Assembly: GCF_000720115.1 (NCBI RefSeq)
Contig: NZ_JOIR01000021.1
Span: 40,987-104,986 of the forward strand
Length of the DNA: 64,000 nucleotides
Direction of reading: 5' to 3'
From: Streptomyces sp. NRRL F-2580
GTDB lineage: Bacteria > Actinomycetota > Actinomycetes > Streptomycetales > Streptomycetaceae
The position numbers and the translations under genes were made by a program. The notes beneath the pieces are model-generated. The model was not told the origin of the DNA, made no database searches, and worked only from the letters and a program-made list of their open reading frames with translations. Shown here one piece after another: positions 52,358 to 61,045 of this stretch. Within the stretch, counting starts at the first letter, position 1. Every line of letters starts with the position of its first letter.

Positions 52358-55300
52358 GCGAGAACGACCGGTACGCCATCCTCATCGGCGTATCCACGTA
52401 CGACAGTGACCACTACCACGATCTGCCGCCGGTCCGGGCCGACCTGCACTACATGCAGGCGGTCCTGGAGAGCACCGAGATCGGCATGTACAACGACTGC
52501 GCCATGGTCGCGGAGCCCACCCGCGCCGAGATGCTGCACGCCATCGAGGCGTTTCTGGAGGAGCGGCAACCCAGCGAGACGGCCCTGCTGTACTTCAGCG
52601 GGCACGGCGAGTTCTGCGAGGCCGACAACCAGCTGTACTTCCTCACTCGGGACGCCGACCCGGATGACCTGCCGGGCACGGCCGTCTCCGCGGAGTTCCT
52701 GGAGCGCATGCTCCAGTCCTGCCGCGCCTCTTCGAAGGTCGTGCTGCTGGACTGCTGCTCCAGCGGCTCCGTCGTCCAGGGGTGGACGGCCAAGGGTGCG
52801 ACGGACGCGGGAGACCGGCCTTCGCCCAGCACCCTGCTGCGGCCGACCGGCGTCTACTTCATCACCGCCTCCGACGCACTCCAGGCAGCCTCCGCCATGG
52901 CCCCGGTCGGATCGTCCCTCGGCACCTCTCGGTTCACCGGGGAGATCGTGGAAGGGCTGCGCACCGGCCGGATCAAGGAGAACGGCAGCTGGATCACACC
53001 GGACGACCTCTTCGAGTACCTGACCTCCCAGATGGTGCGGCACGGTGTGCCCGAGGAGCAACGACCGACCAAATCGACGATCCGCGCGACACATAGCCTG
53101 CCCTTCGCGCGCTCCGTGGCCCGGACCGTCCACCTCCAGCCCCCGCCCCGCGACGCCGCCGAGGCCGCACAGCGGTCCCCCGCATTGCTCAAGGCGCAAG
53201 AGCTGGCCGCGCGGGACGCTCACGACGGCGTGGAGTGGCAGCGGCTGCTGCGCTATTACGTGCACTGCCTGACCGCGCAGGCCGCATCGGGAACGCTGCC
53301 CGACCGGGACAAGGGGCGCGACTCCGCCTACTTCCTGCTGGGACGGGGCCCCGAGACGATCCAGTCCGGCCTCGGGTCGTCCTTCCCCGCCCCCGCGCAG
53401 CTGCCGAAGCCCAAGAGCAACGGCGCGCAGCAGAACACCGATGCGCTGCAGGAGTACTGGTACGGATATCCCGCCATCACCCTTCCCGAGCGCGGCGGAG
53501 ACGGCCGGCGACGGGCATCGATGCGGATCGCGCCGCTGCTCATCCAGCCAATGGAACTCGCTCCGGACGAGAACGGCCGGGACCTGCTCCGCCCGAGCGG
53601 AGTGCCCTCCCTGCACACGGGTGTGATCACGGAGCTGCTGGGTGACGACGAAGCCGCCGATATGCTGGCCCGCTGGCAGCCGACCTGGCAGGAGGGCAAC
53701 GACAGCCAGATGGTGCGCGCCGTACGGGAGTTGCTCACGGAGCTGGGTGTCCCGGAGCTGGAGCCCCTCGACCTGTCCGCGCTGAGCGAGCAGTCCGTGA
53801 TGCAGTCTCTGCGTCCCGGAGCCCACAACGCCGCCGTACTCCTGGCGCCCACGGGTGTGGAGCGCATCGCCACGCAAGCCCTGGTGGACAACCTGCTCCA
53901 GATGTCGGCCCGTACGGGACACATCCCTGGTACTGCGCTGGACGCGCTCCTGACGGGAGGGGATCCCGGCACCGTCCTCGATGCGCCTGAGACCGTGGTC
54001 GCGCCTGGACCGAGCAACGAGAGCCAGCAGCTGGTGATCGCGTCGGCGATGTCACGCCCTCTCACCGTCGCCACCGGGCCGCCCGGCACCGGAAAGAGCG
54101 AGGTCGTGACCGCCGTCGTCACCACCGCCGTCGCCGCCGGCCAGTCCGTGCTCGTCGCCTCCACCAACAACGAGGCGGTCGACGTCGTCGCCGAGCGCTG
54201 TGACGCCATCTCGCCCGGGCTGCTCATGCGGACGGGTAATGCCGCGGCCCTGGAGCGCGAGGCCGCGAAGCTGGAGCGGCTGCTCTCCGAGCCCGGTGAG
54301 ATGCCGCGGCGCGGCTCGGCGACCGTGGCGGGAGAGCTGCGCAACCGCCAGGCGGTGGCAGCCGCACGGCGGGCGGAGGCAGCCGGCCTGGTCGGCGAGG
54401 AAATCCGGCTGCTGGATCTTCTCCGCGAGCGCGCCGAGCGGGCCGGCAGTCTCGCAATGGCGGTGGAACTACTGGAGCGGGCCTGGGCGGGCGACGGGTC
54501 CCCTCCTCTCGCCCGTTGGCAGGAGCGGGCCCGAAAGGCGGCTTCGGCGGGTTGGTTCTCGTTCGGCCGGTGGCGCAGGGGGCGGGTCCTGTCCGCACTC
54601 GTCGCCTCTCAAGCCGCCGATCCGGCGTACCCGTGGCCGGCATGGGCCGCCGAGCGGCCCGCCTCGCCCGAGCTGCTCGGCTCTCTGGCCGATGCCGCGT
54701 CCGTGGAACGAGCCCTGCGGGAACTCGTACCCGAGCACCTCGCCTGCGACGAGGAAGAGCTGAAGCGGGCGCGGCTGGAGAGCGCGGCCGGACTGTCGGA
54801 AGCCTCGGGCGAGCTGTCCCGGGCCGTGGCCGCCGAGGCCATGTCGCGCGGGCGCTCACTGATGGGCCAGCGGCTACAAGCCCTGCGCCAGCGCTCCGGC
54901 TTCCAGAAGAGCCAGCGGAATCTGATGGCCCACATCAAGGGGTGGGCCATCAGCACTCACTCGGTGCGCCAGCTCGAGCTGACCCCGAAGCTCTTCGACC
55001 TCGTGGTGATCGACGAGGCGAGCCAGTGCTCGATTCCGGCGATCCTGCCGTTGCTGTTCCGCGCGAAGCGTGCGCTGATCATCGGAGACCCGATGCAGCT
55101 CGGCCACATCCCGGGCATCTCTCCCGAGCAGGAGCGGCAGGCCCGGGTGCGCGCGGGGCTGAGCGCGGCGCTCCTTGAAGATCACCGGCTCGCCTACCAC
55201 GTCTACTCCTCGTACCATGCGGCAGCGCAGCACGGTGAGGCTGCGCTGCTCCTGGACGAGCACTACCGGTGTCATCCGGCGATCGCGGACGTGGTCAACG

Positions 55301-56271
55301 GCTACTGCTACGCGGGCCAGTTGCAGGTTCTCACCGATGTCCGCAGGCAGGTGCCGGCGCTCGATCCGGTCGGGTCCGCGGATCCGACTCCGGTCCTGGG
55401 CTGGGTGGACGTACCGGGCGGCGAGTCCGCGCGAGGCGCCGACGGGCAGTCCTGGCGCAATACGGCCGAGGCCCGAGCCGTACGGACCACGGTGGACGAG
55501 CTGCTCGCCCGGCTGCCGGAGCACGCCACCGTCGGGGTGGTGACACCGTTCAGGGCCCAGAAGGAGGCACTCGCCCGCATCTGGGCGGACGACGACCGGG
55601 TACGGGTGGGCACCGTGCATGCCTTCCAGGGCGGCCAGCGGGATGTCATGGTGCTCAGCCCGGTGGCGACGCACAACACCCCGCCACGGACGGCGCACTG
55701 GGTGGCGAGCCAGGTCAATCTATGGAACGTGGCGATCACCCGCGCGAAGTCGCAGCTGGTCACCGTAGGCAGCCACACCTTCTGGCAGGGGCAGGCGGGA
55801 CTGCCTGCTCTGCTCGCTGAGCGGTCCTCCCTGCTGAGTGCGGTCGCGCACGGCGCCGCGGACCCTGACGTCAGGCCGGTGACGGCGCCAGTGACGACGG
55901 CGTCCAAGTTCCGTGAGGAACTCGCGGACCGGATCCAGCAGCACCTCGCCGCACGGGGCGTCACCGATCTGGAGCGGGCGGCGCCGGTCGGCGGGCACAC
56001 TGTGGACCTGCTCTTCACCGCCGACGGCGCGAACACCGCGGTACTGATCGACACCGGCCCCCAGCACGGCCAGGACCCCGAACGGCACCTGCGCCTCACC
56101 CACGCCCGCGGCGACCTACTGGTGGGGCTGCCGTCCGGCGGCCTGGGAGCGAAGACCGGTCCGGTGGAGCGCACGGTCCGGGTGCCGGCCTGGCGGATCC
56201 TCGCCGGAGACAGGGCCCTGGAGCCACTGTTCGGCATGGGACCCACTCCTGCAGCTCAGGAAGTCCGGTAA
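52354..56271 (+). CDS. Caspase-like protease fused to UPF1/DNA2-like SF1 helicase and a C-terminal nuclease-like domain
   Basis: A 1305-residue fusion. Residues about 1-245 are a caspase-fold peptidase: YFSGHGEF with catalytic His84 and LLDCCSSGS with Cys135, followed by FITASDALQAAS. Residues about 285-560 are a linker domain I do not recognise. Residues about 560-1150 are an SF1 helicase: Walker A VATGPPGTGKSE near 573, DEAS motif VVIDEASQCSIPA near 886, GDPMQLGHIP, TVHAFQGGQRDVMVLS near 1085 and NVAITRAKSQL near 1127. The last about 110 residues (REELADRIQQHLAARGVTD ... VGGHTVDLLFTADGANTAVLIDTGP) resemble the restriction-endonuclease-like tail of such helicases, but without a clear catalytic Lys. 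It is coupled to the EACC1-like gene. Likely a defence protein in which helicase sensing controls proteolysis (inference). Confidence 0.88.
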   Translation: MSENDRYAILIGVSTYDSDHYHDLPPVRADLHYMQAVLESTEIGMYNDCAMVAEPTRAEMLHAIEAFLEERQPSETALLYFSGHGEFCEADNQLYFLTRDADPDDLPGTAVSAEFLERMLQSCRASSKVVLLDCCSSGSVVQGWTAKGATDAGDRPSPSTLLRPTGVYFITASDALQAASAMAPVGSSLGTSRFTGEIVEGLRTGRIKENGSWITPDDLFEYLTSQMVRHGVPEEQRPTKSTIRATHSLPFARSVARTVHLQPPPRDAAEAAQRSPALLKAQELAARDAHDGVEWQRLLRYYVHCLTAQAASGTLPDRDKGRDSAYFLLGRGPETIQSGLGSSFPAPAQLPKPKSNGAQQNTDALQEYWYGYPAITLPERGGDGRRRASMRIAPLLIQPMELAPDENGRDLLRPSGVPSLHTGVITELLGDDEAADMLARWQPTWQEGNDSQMVRAVRELLTELGVPELEPLDLSALSEQSVMQSLRPGAHNAAVLLAPTGVERIATQALVDNLLQMSARTGHIPGTALDALLTGGDPGTVLDAPETVVAPGPSNESQQLVIASAMSRPLTVATGPPGTGKSEVVTAVVTTAVAAGQSVLVASTNNEAVDVVAERCDAISPGLLMRTGNAAALEREAAKLERLLSEPGEMPRRGSATVAGELRNRQAVAAARRAEAAGLVGEEIRLLDLLRERAERAGSLAMAVELLERAWAGDGSPPLARWQERARKAASAGWFSFGRWRRGRVLSALVASQAADPAYPWPAWAAERPASPELLGSLADAASVERALRELVPEHLACDEEELKRARLESAAGLSEASGELSRAVAAEAMSRGRSLMGQRLQALRQRSGFQKSQRNLMAHIKGWAISTHSVRQLELTPKLFDLVVIDEASQCSIPAILPLLFRAKRALIIGDPMQLGHIPGISPEQERQARVRAGLSAALLEDHRLAYHVYSSYHAAAQHGEAALLLDEHYRCHPAIADVVNGYCYAGQLQVLTDVRRQVPALDPVGSADPTPVLGWVDVPGGESARGADGQSWRNTAEARAVRTTVDELLARLPEHATVGVVTPFRAQKEALARIWADDDRVRVGTVHAFQGGQRDVMVLSPVATHNTPPRTAHWVASQVNLWNVAITRAKSQLVTVGSHTFWQGQAGLPALLAERSSLLSAVAHGAADPDVRPVTAPVTTASKFREELADRIQQHLAARGVTDLERAAPVGGHTVDLLFTADGANTAVLIDTGPQHGQDPERHLRLTHARGDLLVGLPSGGLGAKTGPVERTVRVPAWRILAGDRALEPLFGMGPTPAAQEVR

Positions 56272-56386
56272 CCCTTCCGGGGGGGCCGATCCCTTCCGTG
56301 CCCGCTTGCTCACGGCTGCCCCTGATGTCGGGCTCCGCCATTAGGATCGCTGCGGACACAACAGATCCACGAAGCGGGGGCAGCAC

Positions 56387-59300
56387 ATGCGGGAAGGCCG
56401 GTGGACCACGGTCACCGAGTCCGAGTTCGATCATGAACGCCGCGGTCTGGAGTCCATCCGCGAGAAGCTGCCGGACTCCGACCCGTGGCGGGCCTGGTCG
56501 AACTTCACCTTCACCGCGAACACGGGGCACGTCCGGGAGGTCGACCTCCTCGTCGTCGCCCCCGGCGGGGTCTGCGTCATCGAGCTGAAGAACTGGCACG
56601 GCTCGCTGACCAGTGAGAACGGCACCTGGGTGCAGACCACCCCGAACGGTCACCGCCGCCCGCACGGCAATCCGCTGCACCTGGTCAACAAGAAGGCCAA
56701 GGAGCTCGCCGGGCTGCTCGGGCAGAACGGCAAGCGCGTCTGGGTCGGCGAAGCCGTCTGCTTCACCGACGACGGCCTGCGCATCCGCCTCCCCGCCCAC
56801 GACGAGAACGGCGTCTACACCATCGCCGAACTGGTCGAGATGCTGAAGCAGCCGCCGCGCGACGAGCGCCGGCGGATCACCGCGGTCGACTCCCGCGAGA
56901 TCAAGGCCGCCCTGGAGCGGGTCGGCATCCGCCGCAGCGACGCCGAGTACAAGGTGGGCCCGTACCAGCTGGAGCGGAAGTCCTTCGACTCCGGCCCGAC
57001 CTGGGCCGACTACCTGGCCACCCACAGCGAGCTGCCCGAAGCCGCCCGCGTCCGTATCTACCTGCGCGAACGCGGCTCCGACGCCACGATCCGGCAGTCC
57101 GTGGAGGGCGCCGCCCGCCGGGAAGCCGCCGTCCTGCGCCGCTTCCGCCACCCCGGCGTGGTCCAGCTCAAGCAGTACGACCCGTCCGGGCACTCCGCGG
57201 GCCCGGCGCTGATCTTCGACTACCACCCGCAGACCCTCCGCCTGGACGACTACCTCCTGCAGTACGGGGACAAGCTCGACATCCTCGGCCGCATGACACT
57301 GGTCCGCCAGCTCGCCGAGACGATGCGCTCCGCGCACTCCAGCCGCATCCACCACCGGGCACTGGCCGCCCGCTCCGTGCACGTCCTGCCCCGCAACCGC
57401 GGACCGCAGGGCAAGGTGCTCGGCGAGGACGCAGCCTGGCTGTCGCCGCACCTGCAGATCTCCGACTGGCAGATCGCCACCCAGCGCAGCGGCAGCTCCG
57501 GGCAGGGCGCGACCCGCTTCGCGCCGACGGCGCTGTCCGCGATGCACCTGTCCGAGGGCTCCGATCCGTACCTCGCCCCCGAGTTGACCGCGCTCAACGC
57601 CGACCCGGTGTACCTGGACGTCTACGGCCTCGGCGTCCTCACCTACCTGCTGGTCACGGGCAGGGCTCCGGCCGCCAGCCAGGCCGAGCTGCTGACCCGT
57701 CTGGAGGCAGGTGAGGGCCTGCGCCCCAGCTCCCTGGTCGACGGTCTGTCCGAGGACATCGACGAGCTGGTCCAGGCGGCCACCGCCTACCGTCCCGACC
57801 AGCGGTTGTCCACGGTCGACGAGTTCCTGGAGATGCTGGAGTGCGTCGAGGACGCGCTCACCTCCCCGGCCACTCCCGCCGCCCCGGAGGCCCCCGAGAA
57901 GGACCCCCTCGAAGCGGTCGCCGGCGATGTCCTGGCCGGCCGCTGGGAAGTCCGCCGCCGCCTGGGCACCGGCTCGACCAGCCGGGCCTTCCTCGTCCGC
58001 GATCTGCAGGCCGAGGAGCGCAAGACGCGCCCGCTCGTCGTGCTCAAGGTCGCGCTCTCCGACAACCGCGGCGAAATCCTGGTCCACGAAGCCGCGACCA
58101 TGCGCCGACTGCGCGCCGACTCCCGCATCATCCGCCTCGTGGAGCCCGAGCCCCTGCACATCGGCGGCCGTACCGTCCTCGCCCTGGAGTACGTGGGCGA
58201 CGAACGGGACGACAGCGGCGACGGCACCGACCCGGGCGCCTCCCGCACCCGTCGCCGTGAGGAGACGGTGGCGCGTCAGCTGCGCGAGAGCGGCCGCCTG
58301 CAGATCGACCAGCTGGAGGCGTACGGCGACTACCTGTTCGGCGCCGTCGACTTCCTGGAGGGCGAGAGCGTCTGGCACCGCGACATCAAGCCGGACAACA
58401 TCGCCATCCGCATCCGCCCGAACCGCACGCGCGAGCTCGTCCTCATCGACTTCTCGCTGGCCGGCTACCCGGCGAACGAGTACGAGGCCGGCACCGAGGG
58501 ATACCTCGACCCGTTCATCGGCACCCTGACCCGCACCGCCTACGACGCACATGCCGAGCGGTACGCGGTCGCGGTCACCCTCCACGAGATGGCCTCGGGC
58601 GAGCTGCCGAAGTGGGGCAACGGCTCCGTGCTGCCGCGGATGACCGATCCCAAGGAGCACCCGTTCCCCACGATCGCCGCGGACGCCTTCGAGCCGGCGG
58701 TCCGCGACGGCCTGGTCTCCTTCTTCCGGAAGGCCCTCCACCGCGATGCCGCCCAGCGGTTCGCCGAGCTGAAGCCGATGCGGGACGCCTGGAAGAAGAT
58801 CTTCCTGGACATCGCGCAGATCGTGCCGTCCAGCCACCGCTCCCGCCACCCGGAGACGGCCCCTGGGGCGGATGTCCCGGCCGCCATCGCGGACGCCGAG
58901 CCGCTCACCGCCGAACAGCAGCGCGAGCAGCTGGCCGCGGAGGTCACCCGCGACACCCACCTGTCGGCCGCCGGCCTGACCCCGGCCGCCGAGTCCTTCC
59001 TCTACGGCCTGGGCGTCACCACGGTCGGCGAGCTGCTCGACCACAGCCGCCGCAAGCTCGTCAACGCGCCCGGCCTCGGGGCCAAGACGCGCAGCGAGGT
59101 CCAGCGCCGGCAGCGCGAGTGGGGTGAGCGGCTGCGCGAGACGCCCATCTCGCCGCTGACCCCGCGCGGCCGCGCCGAAGCCAAGGAGGAGCTCGACCAG
59201 CTGTCCGCCGCCGAGTCGGCGCTGCTCGGCGGCCTGGCCACCGGCGAGGACGCCGGCGGCCTCAGCGGCTCCGCGCTGCGCTCGGTCAGCCTGGACACCC

Positions 59301-61045
59301 TCGCCACGATCTTCGTTCCGGAGCTGAACAACAACCGCTCCAACCACAACAAGGTCGAGATGGTCCGGCTGCTGCTGCGGCTGCCCAACGAGCGCGGCGA
59401 GCTTCCCGACATCGGCGTCTGGCCCAAGCAGAAGGACGTCGCGGACGCGCTCGCCCTGTCGGCCGGCCGCATCCCGCAGATGCTGAAGGAAGAGCGCAAG
59501 CGCTGGAAGAAGCACCCGGCGGTGCAGGCGCTCCGCAAAGAGATCATGGATCTTCTGGTGGGCCTGGGCCGGGTCGCCTCCGCCGCCGAGATCGCGGACG
59601 CCCTGGCCGTACGACGCGGTACGCAGCTGTCCGAGCGGGAGCAGCGGCGCGCGCTCGCGCTGGCCGCCGTACGAGCGGTGGTGGAGGTCGAGCAACTGGA
59701 GCCGGAAGAAGCCGAGTTCCAGCACCAGCCCAACCGCAAGGCCACGGAGGAGGCACTGGGCGCGGGCCTGCTCGCGCTGGACGTCCGGGAGGACGACGCA
59801 CCCGACACCCCGACCGCCCCGGGCCTGCTCGAGTACGCCGTACGCCTGGGCCGCAAGGCCGACCGGCTGGCGGATCTGGACACGCTGCCGACCGCGACGA
59901 CCGTCCTGAGCGAGCTGGGCGCCCTGACACCGCCGCCGGGCACGGTCGACTGGGACGAGCGCCGCCTGGTGGAGCTGGCCGCCGCGGCCTCCCTGAACGC
60001 GGCGGCGACGCCCCGCCTAGAAATTTACCCCCGGGACTTGTCCCTGGTCCGGGCCCTGCGGCTCACCCAGGCGGGTCTGGTCCGGCTGATCCCGGGCGTA
60101 CCGGAGGGCCGCCAGCCGGGCCTGACCGGTGATGACGTGCACGAGCGGGTACGGGCCCGGTTCCCCGAGCTGGTCCTGCGGGACCCGCGCGGTGCGGCCA
60201 CGCACGACCTGCCGACCGGCGGCCCCCTGACGAAGGCCCTGCGAGACGCGGGCTTCGACCTGACCCTGTCCACCCGCGAGGACAGCAAGACGCCGCGGTA
60301 CCTGCCGACCCGGATGGACAACGCGTCCAGCTACCTGACCACGGGCGCCTGGCGGCAGACCACCGACCTGGGAACCACCGAGACCCGCTACTCGGACGAT
60401 CCGCTGCTCGCGGGCCGCGCCCAGGCCGACGAACGCCTGGCCGCGTCTGCGCGGAGCGACGGCTACCGGGTACTGACGGTCCGCCAGGGCTCCTCGCGGC
60501 GCGCAGTACTAGCCCTGGAGGCTGCTCCCATAAGCGCCGAGGTCGTGTCGGTGACGGAGCTGTTCCTGGAGGCCATGCACGAGCTGGCCCCGGAGGGCTC
60601 GAAGCCGACGTGGGAGACCCTGCTGAAGGCAGACGTGGCCGAGGCGGGCTCGCGCGGCGCGATGAAGTTCGCGGAGTACGCGCGGACGGCGTGGGGCAAG
60701 GTGGAGCCGCGCGTGCGGGGGCTGCTGGGCGGTGGTGCGGGTTCGAGCGCGGGGCCGGTGCTGCTGACGGAGGCGTCGGTGTTCGCGCGGTACGACGCGA
60801 TGGGCATCCTGGACGGCCTCGCGGAAGCCGCCCGGCAGGGCGGGCGAGGCCTGTGGGTGGTGGTGCCGCAGGGCGACCCGTCGCGGGAACCGAAGCTGAG
60901 CCAGACCGCGGTGGCGTATCAGTCCGGGCTGGGCGAATGGATCCAGCTGCCGGATTCGTGGGTGGAGAAGGCGTACCGGGACCGTGTGCTGAGCACGGAC
61001 ACAACCGGCGTTGTTGTTGATGAGACCGAGGGAGACACCAAGTGA
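56387..61045 (+). CDS. pglW: PglW, BREX type 2 (phage growth limitation) NERD + kinase protein
   Basis: A 1552-residue protein. NERD nuclease-like domain at about 15-130 (EVDLLVVAPGGVCVIELKNW with D and E-x-K). A first kinase-like region at about 190-490 lacks HRD and DFG (it reads HHRALAARS and ISDWQIA), so it is a pseudokinase. A second kinase region at about 515-810 is intact in the catalytic loop (VWHRDIKPDNIAI near 663) and has DFS instead of DFG (LIDFSLAG). Then a helix-hairpin-helix (VGELLDHSRRKLVNAPGLGAKTRSEVQRR) and a helical tail. This order matches PglW of BREX-2/Pgl systems. ATG 56387. It overlaps pglX by 4 bp. Confidence 0.93.
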   Translation: MREGRWTTVTESEFDHERRGLESIREKLPDSDPWRAWSNFTFTANTGHVREVDLLVVAPGGVCVIELKNWHGSLTSENGTWVQTTPNGHRRPHGNPLHLVNKKAKELAGLLGQNGKRVWVGEAVCFTDDGLRIRLPAHDENGVYTIAELVEMLKQPPRDERRRITAVDSREIKAALERVGIRRSDAEYKVGPYQLERKSFDSGPTWADYLATHSELPEAARVRIYLRERGSDATIRQSVEGAARREAAVLRRFRHPGVVQLKQYDPSGHSAGPALIFDYHPQTLRLDDYLLQYGDKLDILGRMTLVRQLAETMRSAHSSRIHHRALAARSVHVLPRNRGPQGKVLGEDAAWLSPHLQISDWQIATQRSGSSGQGATRFAPTALSAMHLSEGSDPYLAPELTALNADPVYLDVYGLGVLTYLLVTGRAPAASQAELLTRLEAGEGLRPSSLVDGLSEDIDELVQAATAYRPDQRLSTVDEFLEMLECVEDALTSPATPAAPEAPEKDPLEAVAGDVLAGRWEVRRRLGTGSTSRAFLVRDLQAEERKTRPLVVLKVALSDNRGEILVHEAATMRRLRADSRIIRLVEPEPLHIGGRTVLALEYVGDERDDSGDGTDPGASRTRRREETVARQLRESGRLQIDQLEAYGDYLFGAVDFLEGESVWHRDIKPDNIAIRIRPNRTRELVLIDFSLAGYPANEYEAGTEGYLDPFIGTLTRTAYDAHAERYAVAVTLHEMASGELPKWGNGSVLPRMTDPKEHPFPTIAADAFEPAVRDGLVSFFRKALHRDAAQRFAELKPMRDAWKKIFLDIAQIVPSSHRSRHPETAPGADVPAAIADAEPLTAEQQREQLAAEVTRDTHLSAAGLTPAAESFLYGLGVTTVGELLDHSRRKLVNAPGLGAKTRSEVQRRQREWGERLRETPISPLTPRGRAEAKEELDQLSAAESALLGGLATGEDAGGLSGSALRSVSLDTLATIFVPELNNNRSNHNKVEMVRLLLRLPNERGELPDIGVWPKQKDVADALALSAGRIPQMLKEERKRWKKHPAVQALRKEIMDLLVGLGRVASAAEIADALAVRRGTQLSEREQRRALALAAVRAVVEVEQLEPEEAEFQHQPNRKATEEALGAGLLALDVREDDAPDTPTAPGLLEYAVRLGRKADRLADLDTLPTATTVLSELGALTPPPGTVDWDERRLVELAAAASLNAAATPRLEIYPRDLSLVRALRLTQAGLVRLIPGVPEGRQPGLTGDDVHERVRARFPELVLRDPRGAATHDLPTGGPLTKALRDAGFDLTLSTREDSKTPRYLPTRMDNASSYLTTGAWRQTTDLGTTETRYSDDPLLAGRAQADERLAASARSDGYRVLTVRQGSSRRAVLALEAAPISAEVVSVTELFLEAMHELAPEGSKPTWETLLKADVAEAGSRGAMKFAEYARTAWGKVEPRVRGLLGGGAGSSAGPVLLTEASVFARYDAMGILDGLAEAARQGGRGLWVVVPQGDPSREPKLSQTAVAYQSGLGEWIQLPDSWVEKAYRDRVLSTDTTGVVVDETEGDTK

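Noticed and set aside
56096..59725. Minus-strand open frame of 1209 codons
   Set aside because: Shadow of pglW; no domain and biased composition.
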